Shown: positions 9,829 to 21,157, counted from the stretch's first letter. The stretch: DNA of 64,000 nucleotides from Phytophthora colocasiae (GCA_018806915.1 JAGKQI010000100.1:1612001-1676000), one strand, 5' to 3'. The notes: generated from the letters alone by a model not told the origin. Numbers and translations: made by a program.

Positions 9829-10455
9829 ATGTGTGATGGAACAGTATCAGGCTACCTACTTGAAAGCATTCGTTCCCTTCGAGCTTATAACTTTGGGTTC
9901 ACGAAAAACTTATCAATGAACGAAACTTTTTTTCATGACTTTGAAGCATGGTATTTGTGTAGTCTGAAAGGAATCATGGTTATGCTACACGTATTATCCC
10001 CAGGTGACAATTCGCCGATAGTTTTCAACCGTCTCGTACCGTGTCATCCTCGACTCGAGAGTACATTGTAAAGCCTGCACTTTTGACACTTTTTTTTGAT
10101 GTTGTCGTTACCAGTAAAGCAACGTCGGACCTGGCGACACAACAACATATCATGTCAACTTCGACCTACAACTAGCGCACGAAGACCTCCACGTTACAGT
10201 CTCGCCCATCCAACCGACAACACCACAAGCATTAGCAAAAAAAAATCATATAATCTTAGCAGTTATGTCACACCTACGCCATGCAGCGTCTTCTTCAGTG
10301 CGTCCGATCAAGACGAAACTCAACAAAATAACTTCACTGCGACTTTATCTCTTCCCTCTCGGTCCGTTCGTTCCATTCCAAGTGTAACGGGAATTCTCTC
10401 CTTCTCTTCTCTTGGCAGTCAAGTTGTGTGCTTCTCCTCTTGACTGTGTCGCAAC

Positions 10456-10773
10456 TTAGTACTTGTGCGGGTACTGCTGCTGGGGCGGGTACTGTCCAGG
10501 GGGGTACTGCTGGGGCGGGTACTGGTGGTACTCTCCGGGGGGCGGAGCGTAGCCTGCAGGAGGCGGGGCGTAGTGGCCAGGAGGCGGAGGGCCGTAGCCT
10601 GGCTGCTGTTGCACCACTACGGGCTGCACGTACACGGGCTGCTGGTTACGGTAGTCGTCAGAGTAGCGGCCATTGCGGCGACGGTCGTCTCCGTCCGAAG
10701 CAGCAGAGGCACAGCAGGCACCGCAGAGGGCGCCGCACAGGCAGCACTCGAGCATATCGCACTCATCGTCCAT
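10456..10773 (-). CDS. Cys-cluster / Pro-Tyr-rich small membrane-associated protein
   Basis: 105 aa from ATG 10773. Residues 1-25 hold a dense cysteine cluster (MLECCLCGALCGACCASAA); the middle is polar (RRRNGRYSDDYRNQ) and the C-terminal half is built of PPPGHYAPPPAGYAPPP and QQYPPGQYPPQQ repeats. There is no signal peptide. The layout resembles a reversed plant CYSTM protein (Pro/Tyr/Gly repeats plus a Cys-rich membrane module); clustered cysteines of this kind are often palmitoylated, which would tether the repeat tail to a membrane. That is inference. A protein with the same N-terminal cluster is encoded at 47933..48277. No specific function is recognised. Confidence 0.65.
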   Translation of the reverse strand: MDDECDMLECCLCGALCGACCASAASDGDDRRRNGRYSDDYRNQQPVYVQPVVVQQQPGYGPPPPGHYAPPPAGYAPPPGEYHQYPPQQYPPGQYPPQQQYPHKY

Positions 10774-11498
10774 ATTGTCTGGTAGTTTTAGTTTGTAGGT
10801 TTCTGACTGAAGGTCTGAGGTCTAGCGGAAAACGGAAAATGAGGCCACCTCGAGACCTCTTGTTTGTTTGCGATGAATTAGACTGGAAGTTTGTATGCTG
10901 AACGAGTCAGTTTCAATGCTGTGCAAAGAACTGGATATGTGTCGTTTCGAAATGGATTTTGACCAATTGGAGAATGATTAGCATCCAAAGCATCTCCGCC
11001 TGATCCGAAGTGCCGACATCACGCGAAAATCCAGCCCAACCAAACGGTCAAGGAGATTACACCGGCAAAAACTTGCTGCGGCACGAGGCATATTGCCTTC
11101 TGTTGCCATGCACCTGTACAATGTATGTATTCTTCATAGTGTCTCCGTAGATTGCAAACGTTTTTTTTTAGTATTGAGAGCGCTTCGATATGTACGTTTG
11201 ACAACGTCGATTGTTGCTTGTCGAATCGACAGTCGATCGAGGTGTGCCCGCCATTTCACTAGCGGCACCGCGTGCGTTCTCAGCGGATGTCACCACTGTA
11301 GCGATGCTAGTCAAGCCCTGCATATCGCATCGAGCAAAGCCACATAGCGCTTGTCTCCCTTACACATCTGGGATCTTTGACAGTCGTGAAAATCCATCCG
11401 TGTTGGAAACAGTGATGTGAGATGGCTACATGGTAAGTTTGCCAAGATTCACTTCAACATGCATTTGCAGCACTACGAATGGCATTAAACTGCAAAAA
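10774..11498. other. gene-free stretch
   Basis: It holds the promoter side of the Cys/Pro gene and the 3' flank of the next minus-strand gene. Short open frames show no recognisable domain. I see nothing else. Confidence 0.5.
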
Positions 11499-12716
11499 CT
11501 ACTTGATGAAGAGCGGTGCGACACAGGCGTTTTCCCAGCGCACAACGGTCATGATGAGTTCGAGCATCCAGTGCGCTGCGAAATTCATGACCCCGGCTCC
11601 GATGGACCCGCCAAACGAGATCTCACACCCAGTCAACATTCCATTTGCATCGGGCACGCGCGACAACGTCGTCCAGTGGAAGAGGTCGATCCACGCTTCA
11701 CCTTCACCCAGAGCCTGCTGGATACCGGGCGCTGGAATCGTGCGGAAACAAACTGTGTAGCCGGTGGCAGTTTGCAGTCGGAAAAGCAGGTAAACGGTGT
11801 GGAAACTGCGCCCCATAGCGCGGTAATTGGTATGGCGGCGTACTACGAGAGCATCGCGGTTCACGACCTGCAAGATTTCCAGATCCAGGTCCACCTTGGA
11901 CGAGAACACAACGCGCCTCATGAACTCCAGGTCTGAAAATGTGCGCCAGGACTCCTCCATCAACCGTTCGCAATTCTGGTTCTCAAAGAGCTTGCGGAAA
12001 CAGAAGATCATCTTGGATTCGTCGTCGTCGAGGCGTCTACGATCACTCCAGCCAAAAAGCGACGATCCCGTCGTCACGAAATCCTGGCCCGCTTCGAACC
12101 GCGTGATGACATCGTACGAGTCGCGCATGATAGAGAAGCACGTTCCCGTGGGTAGAGGCTCAAAGTGAGCATGGTGTACAGCATTCAACCTCGGGTCAGT
12201 GTCGGCCCCTGCAAACTCCGCCGCCAATGCCAGGGAAGAATCCCGGAATAGCTGCTGGACATTCAGAATCTTGTGGAGCTGTTTTTGCTCCTTGCGTAGC
12301 GCCGCCGCTTCCGACGAGAGACGCAGGAACTTCTTCCGCAGCGTCTGCACTTGTGTAGGGTCCAGCAGGATACCACGTTCATGTTGGTCGGTGTCACTGC
12401 TGTCTTCTTCCGAAGTGGTAGCATCACTTGACGCCTTGGCCGCACGGGACGCCAGTCTTAAATACTCACGTTCCAGTACCTTCACTTCATCTCGCATCAC
12501 TTTAATCGATCCCTGTCGCCGTTGTCGCGACTTCTTTTCGATCTCGGAGCGTCTGGCACGTGCATCAGCATCCGTTGCTTTGGCGCTGCTGTTCTTGGCC
12601 TTGGCAGGTTTCCTCGTCTCGCCAATCGTTTTATCATTGTGCTCCGAAAAGCTTTGAGCATTGTCAAATTGGTTTCCGCGCAATTGCACGTGTGGTTGCG
12701 GGGCGACGAGCTCCAT
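11499..12716 (-). CDS. basic-region/coiled-coil/START-like transcription factor C
   Basis: 405 aa, single exon, ATG 12716. The basic region at about 50-70 reads ARARRSEIEKKSRQRRQ and is followed by a coiled coil (to about 165) and a conserved C-terminal domain (about 185-405). That domain contains the family blocks TTGSSLFGWSDRR, LEILQVVNRDALVVRRHTNY, FRLQTATGYTVCFRTI and VRWENACVAPLFIK. The basic stretch suggests DNA binding but does not carry the canonical bZIP Asn-x7-Arg; it can equally be read as a bHLH-like ERxRR variant with Ser for Glu. The C-terminal domain looks START-like. This is the most divergent member and lacks both the family intron and the N-terminal LPPLSP motif. Confidence 0.72.
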   Translation of the reverse strand: MELVAPQPHVQLRGNQFDNAQSFSEHNDKTIGETRKPAKAKNSSAKATDADARARRSEIEKKSRQRRQGSIKVMRDEVKVLEREYLRLASRAAKASSDATTSEEDSSDTDQHERGILLDPTQVQTLRKKFLRLSSEAAALRKEQKQLHKILNVQQLFRDSSLALAAEFAGADTDPRLNAVHHAHFEPLPTGTCFSIMRDSYDVITRFEAGQDFVTTGSSLFGWSDRRRLDDDESKMIFCFRKLFENQNCERLMEESWRTFSDLEFMRRVVFSSKVDLDLEILQVVNRDALVVRRHTNYRAMGRSFHTVYLLFRLQTATGYTVCFRTIPAPGIQQALGEGEAWIDLFHWTTLSRVPDANGMLTGCEISFGGSIGAGVMNFAAHWMLELIMTVVRWENACVAPLFIK

Positions 12717-13008
12717 TGAGTCAGGCGTCTGATCTCACACCGAAAAACAGTTGCAACAAAGCGAGTTCATTAGGGAAAACGTGTTCATCACTGGTGAAAT
12801 TGACTGTAAACGCACACTGATCTACAGTAGACAAGAGAGGAGGGTTCACTTGACCTGCTTGGCTTCGCTTTGTGTTTGAGTCCCCATTGCGTCATCGAAT
12901 GCTGGCGGGGGAAAGAGAAGGAAACGTGCTCTACGCCCCGTGATTGGATGAAACGCCAGATGCGGGCACGTGCAGTGGTACTAGTAATAATGCAAAAGTT
13001 TTCGTTGC

Positions 13009-14430
13009 TTATACACATTTGAGGAAGAGCGGAGCCACGCACATGTTCTCCCAGCGCAACACGGACATGACGAGCTCGAACAACCAGTACTTGGACACGA
13101 GTTGTTTGACGTCGGCGATGTAGCCTCCTGTAGAGATTTCGCAGCCAGCAGGGCGTCCGTCCTCGTCGACGGCGTGGTTGAAGTGGGTCCTACAAAGCAC
13201 AAGATTCCGCATGTTAAACAATACTTGAAGTGACTTCAGCAGTGCTGAATCGGCACCACGGACGTACCAGTGGAACACGTCGTAGTAAAACTCGTGCGGT
13301 TCCAGCGCGTCCTTCAATTCTGGCGCTGGGACGGTTCGCATACACAACGTGTAGCCTGTAGGAGTTTGTAGTCGGAAAACAATGTGCACCGTAACGAAAG
13401 TCAGTGGCAAGCTGGGGATCGTGTGGTCTCGTCGGATGATGCACAGGTCGTCTCCAAGCTTCTGCACAATCTGGAAGCGCGTCGTCACGGATGCGTTGAA
13501 GGACAAGTGGGCCATTGTATCTGCATGGCAGAAGACGTTCTGCATGAGCAGTCCTTCGGCGCTCTCCAGAGGAAAAGTCTTGGCAAAGCCGTACTGTAGA
13601 GCTTGAGTCTCGTCGTACTTGCGTTTGTCTGTCCAGCCCATGAAATTTGCACCTGTAGACACAAAGTGTCCACCGTCGTCGAAGCGCTTGATAGTTTCGT
13701 ACGTTTCGCGGACCAACTCGTAGCATTCTGCAGGCGAGCGTTGTCGCATTTGCACTTGAAATGACGAGCTGGGAGGCACACCAGTGTCCCAAACGTGATC
13801 ATTCTCGCTCTTCTCGTTCTCAAGAGCTCCACGACGACGAGTTCCTCTTCTTGCCATAGCTTCCGCCGTGCGTTGAAACACCTCGTGGCTTTCGAGCAGC
13901 TTCAACATCTTCACTCGGTCTTCCTCTAGTGCTTGTGTCACCAGTGACAATTGCGAGTAGTTGTGCTGCAAACTGCGAATGTTAACACTCGACTCGACTT
14001 TAGCATCAGCTTCTTGTTTCTTTGCCATCGCATTGTACACGTTCTCGAGCTGTTTCACCTCTTGACGCATGCGACTCAGCACATTTTGCCTTCTTTGTCT
14101 CGACTTTTTCTCAATAGCTGAACGTCGAGCTCTCTTGGCCTCAGGAGAATCATCTGCACTCCCTTTCATCTCACTTGGACTCATAGTGGTTAAACTCTCT
14201 TGCCACGGTGCAGTCATCGCCTCTAGACTTGGGGAAACAGCTGCGGACACTTGCCATTGCGCCGGACTCGCATCACATTGACGAAGACTCACTTCTTCCT
14301 CGTCATTGACTTGTTCGTCGCCGAACACCTCTAGAAACGCACGCTGCATCGTCGGGGACAGTGGAGGTAGAGCTTCTATCTCTACCGGGTCGAGAGGGAC
14401 GTTGTCCTTGCGTTCGTCCTGCATTGTCAT
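13009..14430 (-). CDS. basic-region/coiled-coil/START-like transcription factor B
   Basis: Exons 14430..13268 and 13189..13009 give 447 aa. The intron 13267..13190 (GTACGTCC...TTTGTAG) interrupts the Trp codon of the FHW block, exactly as in copies A, D and F. It is also an open frame, so an unspliced read-through would not stop. The ATG at 14430 is preceded by no in-frame ATG. Features in order: ALPPLSPTMQRAFLEVFGD at about 20, a TMSPSEMK motif, basic region AKRARRSAIEKKSRQRRQ, coiled coil, then the START-like domain (WDTGVPPSSSF, TGANFMGWTDKRKYD, CIIRRDHTIPSLP, FRLQTPTGYTLCMRTV, RWENMCVAPLFLK). The SP sites could be MAPK targets; this is inference. Confidence 0.74.
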   Translation of the reverse strand: MTMQDERKDNVPLDPVEIEALPPLSPTMQRAFLEVFGDEQVNDEEEVSLRQCDASPAQWQVSAAVSPSLEAMTAPWQESLTTMSPSEMKGSADDSPEAKRARRSAIEKKSRQRRQNVLSRMRQEVKQLENVYNAMAKKQEADAKVESSVNIRSLQHNYSQLSLVTQALEEDRVKMLKLLESHEVFQRTAEAMARRGTRRRGALENEKSENDHVWDTGVPPSSSFQVQMRQRSPAECYELVRETYETIKRFDDGGHFVSTGANFMGWTDKRKYDETQALQYGFAKTFPLESAEGLLMQNVFCHADTMAHLSFNASVTTRFQIVQKLGDDLCIIRRDHTIPSLPLTFVTVHIVFRLQTPTGYTLCMRTVPAPELKDALEPHEFYYDVFHWYVRGADSALLKSLQVLFNMRNLVLCRTHFNHAVDEDGRPAGCEISTGGYIADVKQLVSKYWLFELVMSVLRWENMCVAPLFLKCV

Positions 14431-14684
14431 CGCTCTACTTCTTTTGAGATGCCTTAGCCTTTGTGGTCTCCAATAAGTCGATTGACGATGTGACACCGGC
14501 TAGGTGACGTCGGACCTTTTTATCTATCTCCCAGTATGAGAGCTCGTAATCTAGAGGCAATAATGCGAGAGTTTTTCGCCGTTGGTGACGGCACGCAACA
14601 GCCATAAATGGTGTACTACGGAGTAGTAGGCTGGAGAGACTCGTAAGGAGTAGTAGTAAGGTTCTAATACACATGGGGATGTGA

Positions 14685-16225
14685 CTAAATCTGTTTGAGG
14701 AACAGCGGCGCCACGCACGCCGTCTCCCAGCGCAAAATGGAGCACACGAGCTCGAACAGCCAGTACGTCGACTTTAGTTGGTTCTGGTCTTCGATGGAGC
14801 CAGCAGCGATGAGCTCACAGCCTGCAGGATTGCCGTGGTCGTCATACAGTCGGTTAAAATGAGTCCTGCAGATGAAACGGGGCAAAACTGTTAGAATCAA
14901 CCCAACGCACGTGTGTTGTCTATAGTAACGTACCAGTGGAAAACTTCGTAGAAGTACTCGTTAGGGTCTTGCACGCCTTGGATTTCTGGTGAAGAGATCG
15001 TTCGCATGCATAGTGTGTAGCCTGAAGGTGTTTGCAGCCGGAAAATCACTTGAATCGTGGCGAAGGTCGTCTCGATTTTCGGGATCCGGTGATCTCGGCG
15101 GACGATCACTAAGTCATCGTTCATCTGCTGCAGCACCTCGTACCTCATGTTCACATTCCGGTCGAAAGACATGTGCTTAAACTTGGGCCCATCCATGAAC
15201 ATTTCCCACGTTTTGATGAGCAAACCCTCTGGCGACTCGAGCGGGAACGTCTTGGTGAAGCCGTACTGGAGGGCTCCTGTCCTCGAGTCGTACTTCCTTT
15301 TATCTGTCCAGCCCATAAAGTTGGCTCCTGTTGTCTCGAAGTGCCCGTTGTTAAATCTCTGAATCTCCTCGTACGTATCCCGTACCAACGCGTAGCACTC
15401 GGTCATGGTCAGCTTCTTAAAGTTCGCCTTAAACGATGAGCTGGGCGGGACGCCTGTGTCCCAGATGTAGTTCCTTTCCTCCATGTCTTCATCCGACAAG
15501 CTTCTGACTGTCTTCTGGAATTCTTCATGTTGATGCAGCAATTTCTGCAGGGCTTCCTGGTCTTCCTTCAATCCATGAGCTACAAGTGACAGTTCTGAGT
15601 ATTTCTGCTGGAGTTCATCCATAGACGAACTCTCTCCGCTGTAACCTTGAGTCAACTTGGCCAAACTGAATCCCTGCCACATAATGGGATTTCCTGTCTC
15701 TTTCTGCATGGCCACTTCAGTGTACATCTCTTCTAGCTGCTTGACTTCATCCCTCATTCTTTTCAAAATATTCTGTCGTCTCTGTCTCGATTTCTTCTCA
15801 ATTGCAGAGCGTCGAGCTCTCTTGGCTTCAGCCGAGTCCTTCTTCTTGGATCCACTTGGACTCATACTCCTGATCTCACTCTTGTGCTTCTGTTGGTTAT
15901 GTGACGCCGAAGCCATCGACGAAGGAGACGGTGACGAGGCTGCGTGTTTCTTGGTTGGCAGCGCATCATCATCACTCTGCGGGTGTAGATTCTCGGAAGG
16001 CCTCTCTAACTTGATCACAGCAGCGTCTTCAGTCTTCTCCAGCTCCGACATGTCCGCAAAAGCCTCCGAGAAGGCGCGCTCCATAGTGGGGGACAGTGGC
16101 GGCAGTGCCGTGAGCTCCAGTCGCTCGAGCAGCTCCTCGCTCGCGGACATTGGCACAATGTGGGAATGATTGTCCGGCTGTTGCCTGGCGCCAGAGGGAA
16201 AGTGCTCGGAGGAATGGGAAGCCAA
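14685..16225 (-). CDS. basic-region/coiled-coil/START-like transcription factor A
   Basis: Exons 16225..14934 and 14865..14685 give 490 aa. Intron 14933..14866 is GTACGTTA...CTGCAG with the family phase. It is the longest member: TALPPLSPTMERAFSEAF near residue 39, a Ser/Lys-rich segment with MSPSGSKKK, basic region AKRARRSAIEKKSRQRRQ near 135, a long coiled coil (DELQQKYSELSLVAHGLKED) and the START-like domain from about 255, ending RWETACVAPLFLKQI. A lipid or small-molecule sensing transcription factor is plausible by analogy with plant HD-ZIP START proteins, but the ligand is unknown. It is the third gene of a minus-strand tandem with B and C and borders the MULE insertion. Confidence 0.75.
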
Positions 16226-16511
16226 TTGCTTTGTGTCAAGTGGCTAAAAATTAGTGCGGCTTTTTTTTAGAGTGGGACTGGAGTGGACATTTTTTTATAT
16301 GGCTGCAGGGCACTCAGCTCGTCACTGCTGTGAATTTAGCTGAGGGTGAATGGCTGCAGAGCACTCAGCAAAACATCAGCGCAGCGGCGGTGGCAGCCGA
16401 AGATAATCTTTTAGATCGGTAGCAGATTTTGCAAGACTGCGTTTTTTTTTTAAACTGATGACTCCATAACGATAAATAATACGGCACGGCTAGCGTCCAG
16501 TTTTTTTGCAG
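16226..16511. other. promoter of factor A and left MULE boundary zone
   Basis: It contains T-runs at about 16261-16267 and 16442-16451 and the upstream side of factor A. The left MULE terminus lies somewhere from here to 16512; I could not pin it down. Confidence 0.4.
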
Positions 16512-19500
16512 CAGGTATCGACCAGGTATGACTACAGGTATTGAGCAGGTTTTTAGTTTACCGTTTCTTTTCCGAAAATTTAATTTTCTTCCGTCTCCCA
16601 GCCACTCATCCGGGCCACGCGGCAGCTCCCACACAGTTTGCGGGCGCGGTGAAGCCGGAAGTGGACGCCACAGCTATGGCGCGCACCCACAAGACGGCTC
16701 ATATCAAGCAGCAGATGGTTCGCCTAGAGGAGGAGGCACGCTTGGCAGCAGCTGCAGCCGAAGCAGACGCCGAAGAAGGGGGGGAGGATGAATCCGCGGC
16801 GGAGGAGAAGACTCGCCTTGCGACCGTACAGAAGGCTCGCACTCGATCTGAGAGAGCCACCGCTCTGCAACGCGCGAGGGATGAGCGTGAACAGGCCAGC
16901 GCGATGCTGCTTGGTCCGCATGCCGTGAGCAAGGAAGCCAACACCCACGACACCGAGGAATCGGCGGAGGAGGATGAGGAGCAGGACGCGGAGGGGGAGG
17001 ACGCGGAGGAGGAGGACGCAGAGGAAGAGTACGTGGAGGAGGAGGACGCGGAGGAAGAGCAGGAAAAGGCTGAAGATCGAGGGTCGTCTTCACGCCGGCG
17101 GAATAAACGCTCCTGGATGAAGACCTGTTAATACCTGTTCCACCGTTTAAACAAGAGCACAAGACCTGGGCTGAGTTTGATCAGGGTATGAAGCAGTACA
17201 TGGCAGAGACGCACCAAGTGCTGGTCATAAAGGAGGTGATTAACGTTGCAAGACGCAATGCTACGCTCAGAAAACAAATCCAATACCAAGGGGTGACAGA
17301 TGACGAGATCCCACTCATACCAACGAGTATGGAGCCGTACCAGCGCAAGTTCATCTGTACTCACGGTTGGCCTGCACGCGAAAGGTCCACGGGCAAGCGC
17401 ACCATGCACAACCTTCGTCGAACTGAGTGTCCCTTCCAGATGCTAGCTCAAGTGACGCAGAAGGAAGATGGCTCGTGGGAGATCGCTGTAAAGCGCGAAC
17501 GATACGTCCACAATCACCAGATGTCGTCAGGTATCTATCAACATTACCCAGGTATTCGCCAGGTATCTTCCCAGTCGGCGTTGATGCCGGGAGTCCAGCT
17601 ACTGATGCAAGCGCAAGCAGGGGCTTCGAGTATTTACGAGTACATCCGCGAAAGCTCCGACCACCATGTGACGATGAAGGACGTCCACAACTTGGTTGCT
17701 CGCCTGCGGAACTCAGGTAAGTCCTTTGTCGTTGTCTGGTACTTCGTTCTCATCTCACTCGAGAAATATTGGTTTATTCGTACATAGGTGCCCAGTTGTC
17801 AGACGACGATGCCGTCGCCGAAACAATCGTCAACTTCAACATGGAGTCCCCGACAAACGTGGCGACTGTTCATCAAAGCGCTCGTGGAAACACAGGCGTA
17901 ATTTCAATCACAACGGGGCACATGCGTTCTATGGTGGATAGTTTCCCCGAGGTTCTTCAGATGGACTGCACCCATAAGACGAACAAGTAAGTTTTTGTTG
18001 TCCATATGGATCCAGGTATGACGCCTTGGTTTCCAGGTATTAACCAGTTTTTTTGCTTAGGTATAATTACCAGCTCTTATCCATGGTCGCGATGGATCAG
18101 TTCGGTCAAGGGCAACCTGTCCAGTACTCGTTGCTGGAGACGAATGCTGACTGGCACATGACCAAGTGTCTAGACCACTTCAAGCGTGCTAACGAGCACT
18201 GGCGCTTGGTTCGTATCGTCATTGTGGATAAGGATATGCGAGAGGTAGACGTTATACGTCAAAAAGCCGCCTGAGGCCCGTGTGTTGTTCTGCCATTTTC
18301 ACGTGATCAAATGGCTACAAGAAACTATTCGAAAGTCGAGTAAGTTTGGAGTATACGAACCCGGCGTGTTGACCCAACTTAAACACGCAATCACAAATAT
18401 GACGTACGCTCGGACTGACGCGAATTACGAAGAGCATCGAGCGGAGTTCAAAAGTCTGTCATTGCGGGAAGGCCGTTCCGATCTGTGGGATTATTTCGAG
18501 AAAAACTGGGATGAGTGCAAGGAAATGTGGGTGATAGCACACCGCGTTGATCTGCCACACTTCAACAACCACACCAACAATCGCGTCGAGAGTCTGTTCG
18601 GCAAGTTGAAGCAGCATTTGAAGGGCCATTTATCCATGCACTCGAGCCTACAAGCACTTTTGGCGTTCCAGCGCCGTAAAGAAGAAGAATACTACGCCAA
18701 GATTCAGATGCCCGGAACGTTGCGGGACACAAAATTATCGGAAGAGATGAACATCGTACTTGGAATGACGACGCGGTGGGTGGCCGCCGCTGTTAAGACG
18801 CAGTACGATGTCGCCATGGATCCGAATATTGCGAGCTCGTACGTCTTCGTCGACAACGGAGATACAGTCACCGTCCGCTCTGGTGAAATCGAGTATATGC
18901 TGCAGAAGGACAGTTGGGAATGCGACTGCGAGTTCGCACTCACCATGAAACTTCCGTGTCGACATGCAATGGTGTTCAAGCAGAGAAGCGGGAGTCCGTT
19001 TGTCATTCTATTTGCTGCAATCGCGATCAGGTATATCCATGTTTCTCCAGGTATCTCACAGGTATTGACTGTATGTCAGGCACTAACTTGCGTGTGATGC
19101 GTATTTATGTCGTTCTGGTTGTTGTAGGTGGTACGGCCAGAGTCGACTATCTACGAAAGGCCTGCCTGAAGTCACGAAACCATTTGTTGCTAAGATCTTC
19201 AAGCCCGAGATCCCTGCAAACCCAAAATCGGAACAGGAAAAATTTCGGCGTGCACAGCAAACATTTGGTCGTATTAGTGGCGAACTAGCACGATTCGATG
19301 ATGAAACGTTCGACAAGGCTATGGATCAGTTCGACACTTGGTGGCATAATCTTCGGCAAGGACAGATCGCTATTCCCGAGACCCGGGACGTCTACAGTGC
19401 GGAAGACTCGAATCGTGATGAAGATAGAGATGGTGGTAGCGGGGGCGATACAGGCGGAAGCTCCAGCAATGTGGGCAATAGAGGCGGTGCTGGCAGTGAG

Positions 19501-21157
19501 GGTACTGATGGTGGATCTCACCGGGGTGGTTGCAGTGGTGCAGATGGCAGTGATGATATCGATGATGATATACCAATCACTCAGCGATCGATTGCACAGC
19601 CTGCCGTCGCTAATGAAACTCTACCTGTTCGAATCAAGTTAAATGCCTGTGTGGTGTCGGTCGGGCGTCCACGACTAAACAGGAATCAGCAACGAGCGAA
19701 GGCAAAGGCGGATCTCAAAGAATACAACAAGGGAATGAAACTGCGGGGCCTGCTCCGCGACCGAGATGTCTGTGAAGTGGTTGCGGCCTTGAAGGAGATA
19801 CAACCCGGCCTGAGTGAGGTCGGATCATTCATCGCGACCTTTCAGGTGCTTGGAAAGGCCGCCGGAAAACCGCTAGCGTGGCGCCTGGACCCTGAGTACG
19901 TTGCAGACACCGTTCGGTATCGGCTCCCCGCGTCAACAATTGATCAAGCACTTCAACAATTGCGCGAGAGGCTATGGAGAACAGCCCGAGATCGCGTTTT
20001 ACTGTGAAGGCTGTTTTGTCGTGGGGGTTTTTAGTTACGTCGTCGAAATTGAAAAGATGGGAAGTTTCAGCTTAGAGCTGTTGGAAAGCATGAAGTGGTT
20101 GAGCAACCTGCAGACGACGTGCGACAACGGTGTGTCGCTGTGCGCGTGGCTCAATACGGAGCTGCACGATGTTGTCGACGAACATGCTACGGTAGGCATG
20201 GCGATGACTGAAATTTTGCAAACCTGGCCATACCTGGTCACACCTGGATTCAGTTTCGACTTGGCGATGTCTCACCTCTACTGCTACAGAGAGTCCACGT
20301 GGTTGAATGACAACGCAATCCGCGCCTTCATGGAGTTTCTCAAGACCTACAAGAACAACACGACGGTGATGATGCCGCCATCAAAGATGCAGCCGCGGAA
20401 AAAGAGCTTGATGACGGAACCGCTAGTCGCGAAGAAACAACTGTTGGAGATTCGTGAAGGTATTTCGGCCCGACAGTTTGTGTTGATGCCGATCAACTTG
20501 AGTGGAGTTCACTGGGTCAGCTTGGCGATCGACGGAAGCTCTAAAACGGTTCACCTGTATGACAGCATGGGCATGAGCAAGAACATGAAGCGTCTGAAAG
20601 CCATTGCGTTGGAGATCATCTCCGCGATGCCGGACAACTACAGCGACGTGAACGTTGACGGACCTCGGCAGAGAGATAGCGACAGCTGTGGCGTGCTTGC
20701 ATGCCTCTCCCTCTGGAAGGCCGTGTCAAGCGATGCACCAACAGACGTGTCGTCTGCCGGTATCACCATGCTACGTTGTAAGATGCTGTACGAAAGCTTG
20801 AAGTTAAGGCGCCGCTGCTAAGTATAGGTCGACGAGGTATATGTTGTTCGAAGCGCAATGGTTAATACATGGCATTTACCTGGAAGATACCCGTGTTCAT
20901 ATTTGCCATACCTGGCCGAAATGATTGGTTCAGCTGCGACTGTGATGGCCGACAAAACATTATTTTCATCACTTGGGCTTTTGCTCGTGAAGCGTTCACA
21001 TGACTTTTCCAGGTATCACGGCTACCGATACCTGTGTAATATTTGGATGGTATTTTATTTCTTCCATCAACGAAAACCTGAAAGGAAACTGGTCGAGATC
21101 TGGAATATACCTGCATCTGAGTAAACCTAGCCCTTTACATCTGATCCAGGATACCTG
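16512..21157 (+). mobile_element. MULE DNA transposon with transposase and Ulp1-type protease
   Basis: The element encodes FAR1-like DNA-binding, MULE DDE, SWIM zinc finger and C48 (Ulp1) protease regions. Its outer limits are marked here by the first and last CAGGTAT/ATACCTG motifs; true termini and the target-site duplication were not resolved. At the left end the motif is in direct orientation, at the right end mostly inverted, as expected for (sub)terminal inverted sequence. It lies between factor A and the Copia element and helps to split the transcription-factor array. Confidence 0.75.
16512..21157. repeat. dispersed CAGGTAT / ATACCTG motif
   Basis: Direct copies start at 16512, 16523, 16535, 17528, 17549, 17560, 18013, 18034, 19028, 19048, 19059 and 21010; inverted copies at 17131, 20230, 20908, 21028, 21107 and 21151. 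They cluster in both flanks, in two introns and in short coding patches. Many extend to CCAGGTAT. Random expectation for a 7-mer in 4.6 kb (both strands) is below one. Confidence 0.8.
16676..20821 (+). pseudogene. MULE transposase-Ulp1 gene, three frame breaks
   Basis: The N-terminal part (ATG 16676) is an acidic, coiled-coil region. A break near 17105-17115 separates it from a FAR1-like zinc-finger region (FICTHGW, RTECPF, YVHNH). Introns 17717..17787, 17987..18060 and 19031..19127 all have GT-AG ends and keep frame. The DDE core shows LQMDCTHKTNK, then VIVDKDMRE, then CHFHVIKWL; a one-base shift near 18255-18270 lies between the last two. A SWIM finger (WECDCEF...LPCRHAM) follows, then a Gly/Asp-rich spacer, a shift near 19980-20007, and a C48 protease with HWVSLAID, DSMG and DSDSCGV (His, Asp, Cys). 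MULEs carrying Ulp1 genes are known in plants (Kaonashi type). Autonomy is doubtful because of the breaks. Confidence 0.78.

Larger units (their letters stand above)
8961..10196. repeat. duplicated segment, copy B
   Basis: Second copy of the segment at 6023-7226. Homology ends around 10196, just where the transcription-factor coding region begins in copy A. The 3' flank of its minus-strand gene differs from copy A. Ends are approximate. Confidence 0.75.

Noticed and set aside
16541..17131. Acidic 196-aa frame as an independent gene
   Set aside because: It lies directly before the MULE DNA-binding region and within the element; a single-base break near 17110 best explains the separation.
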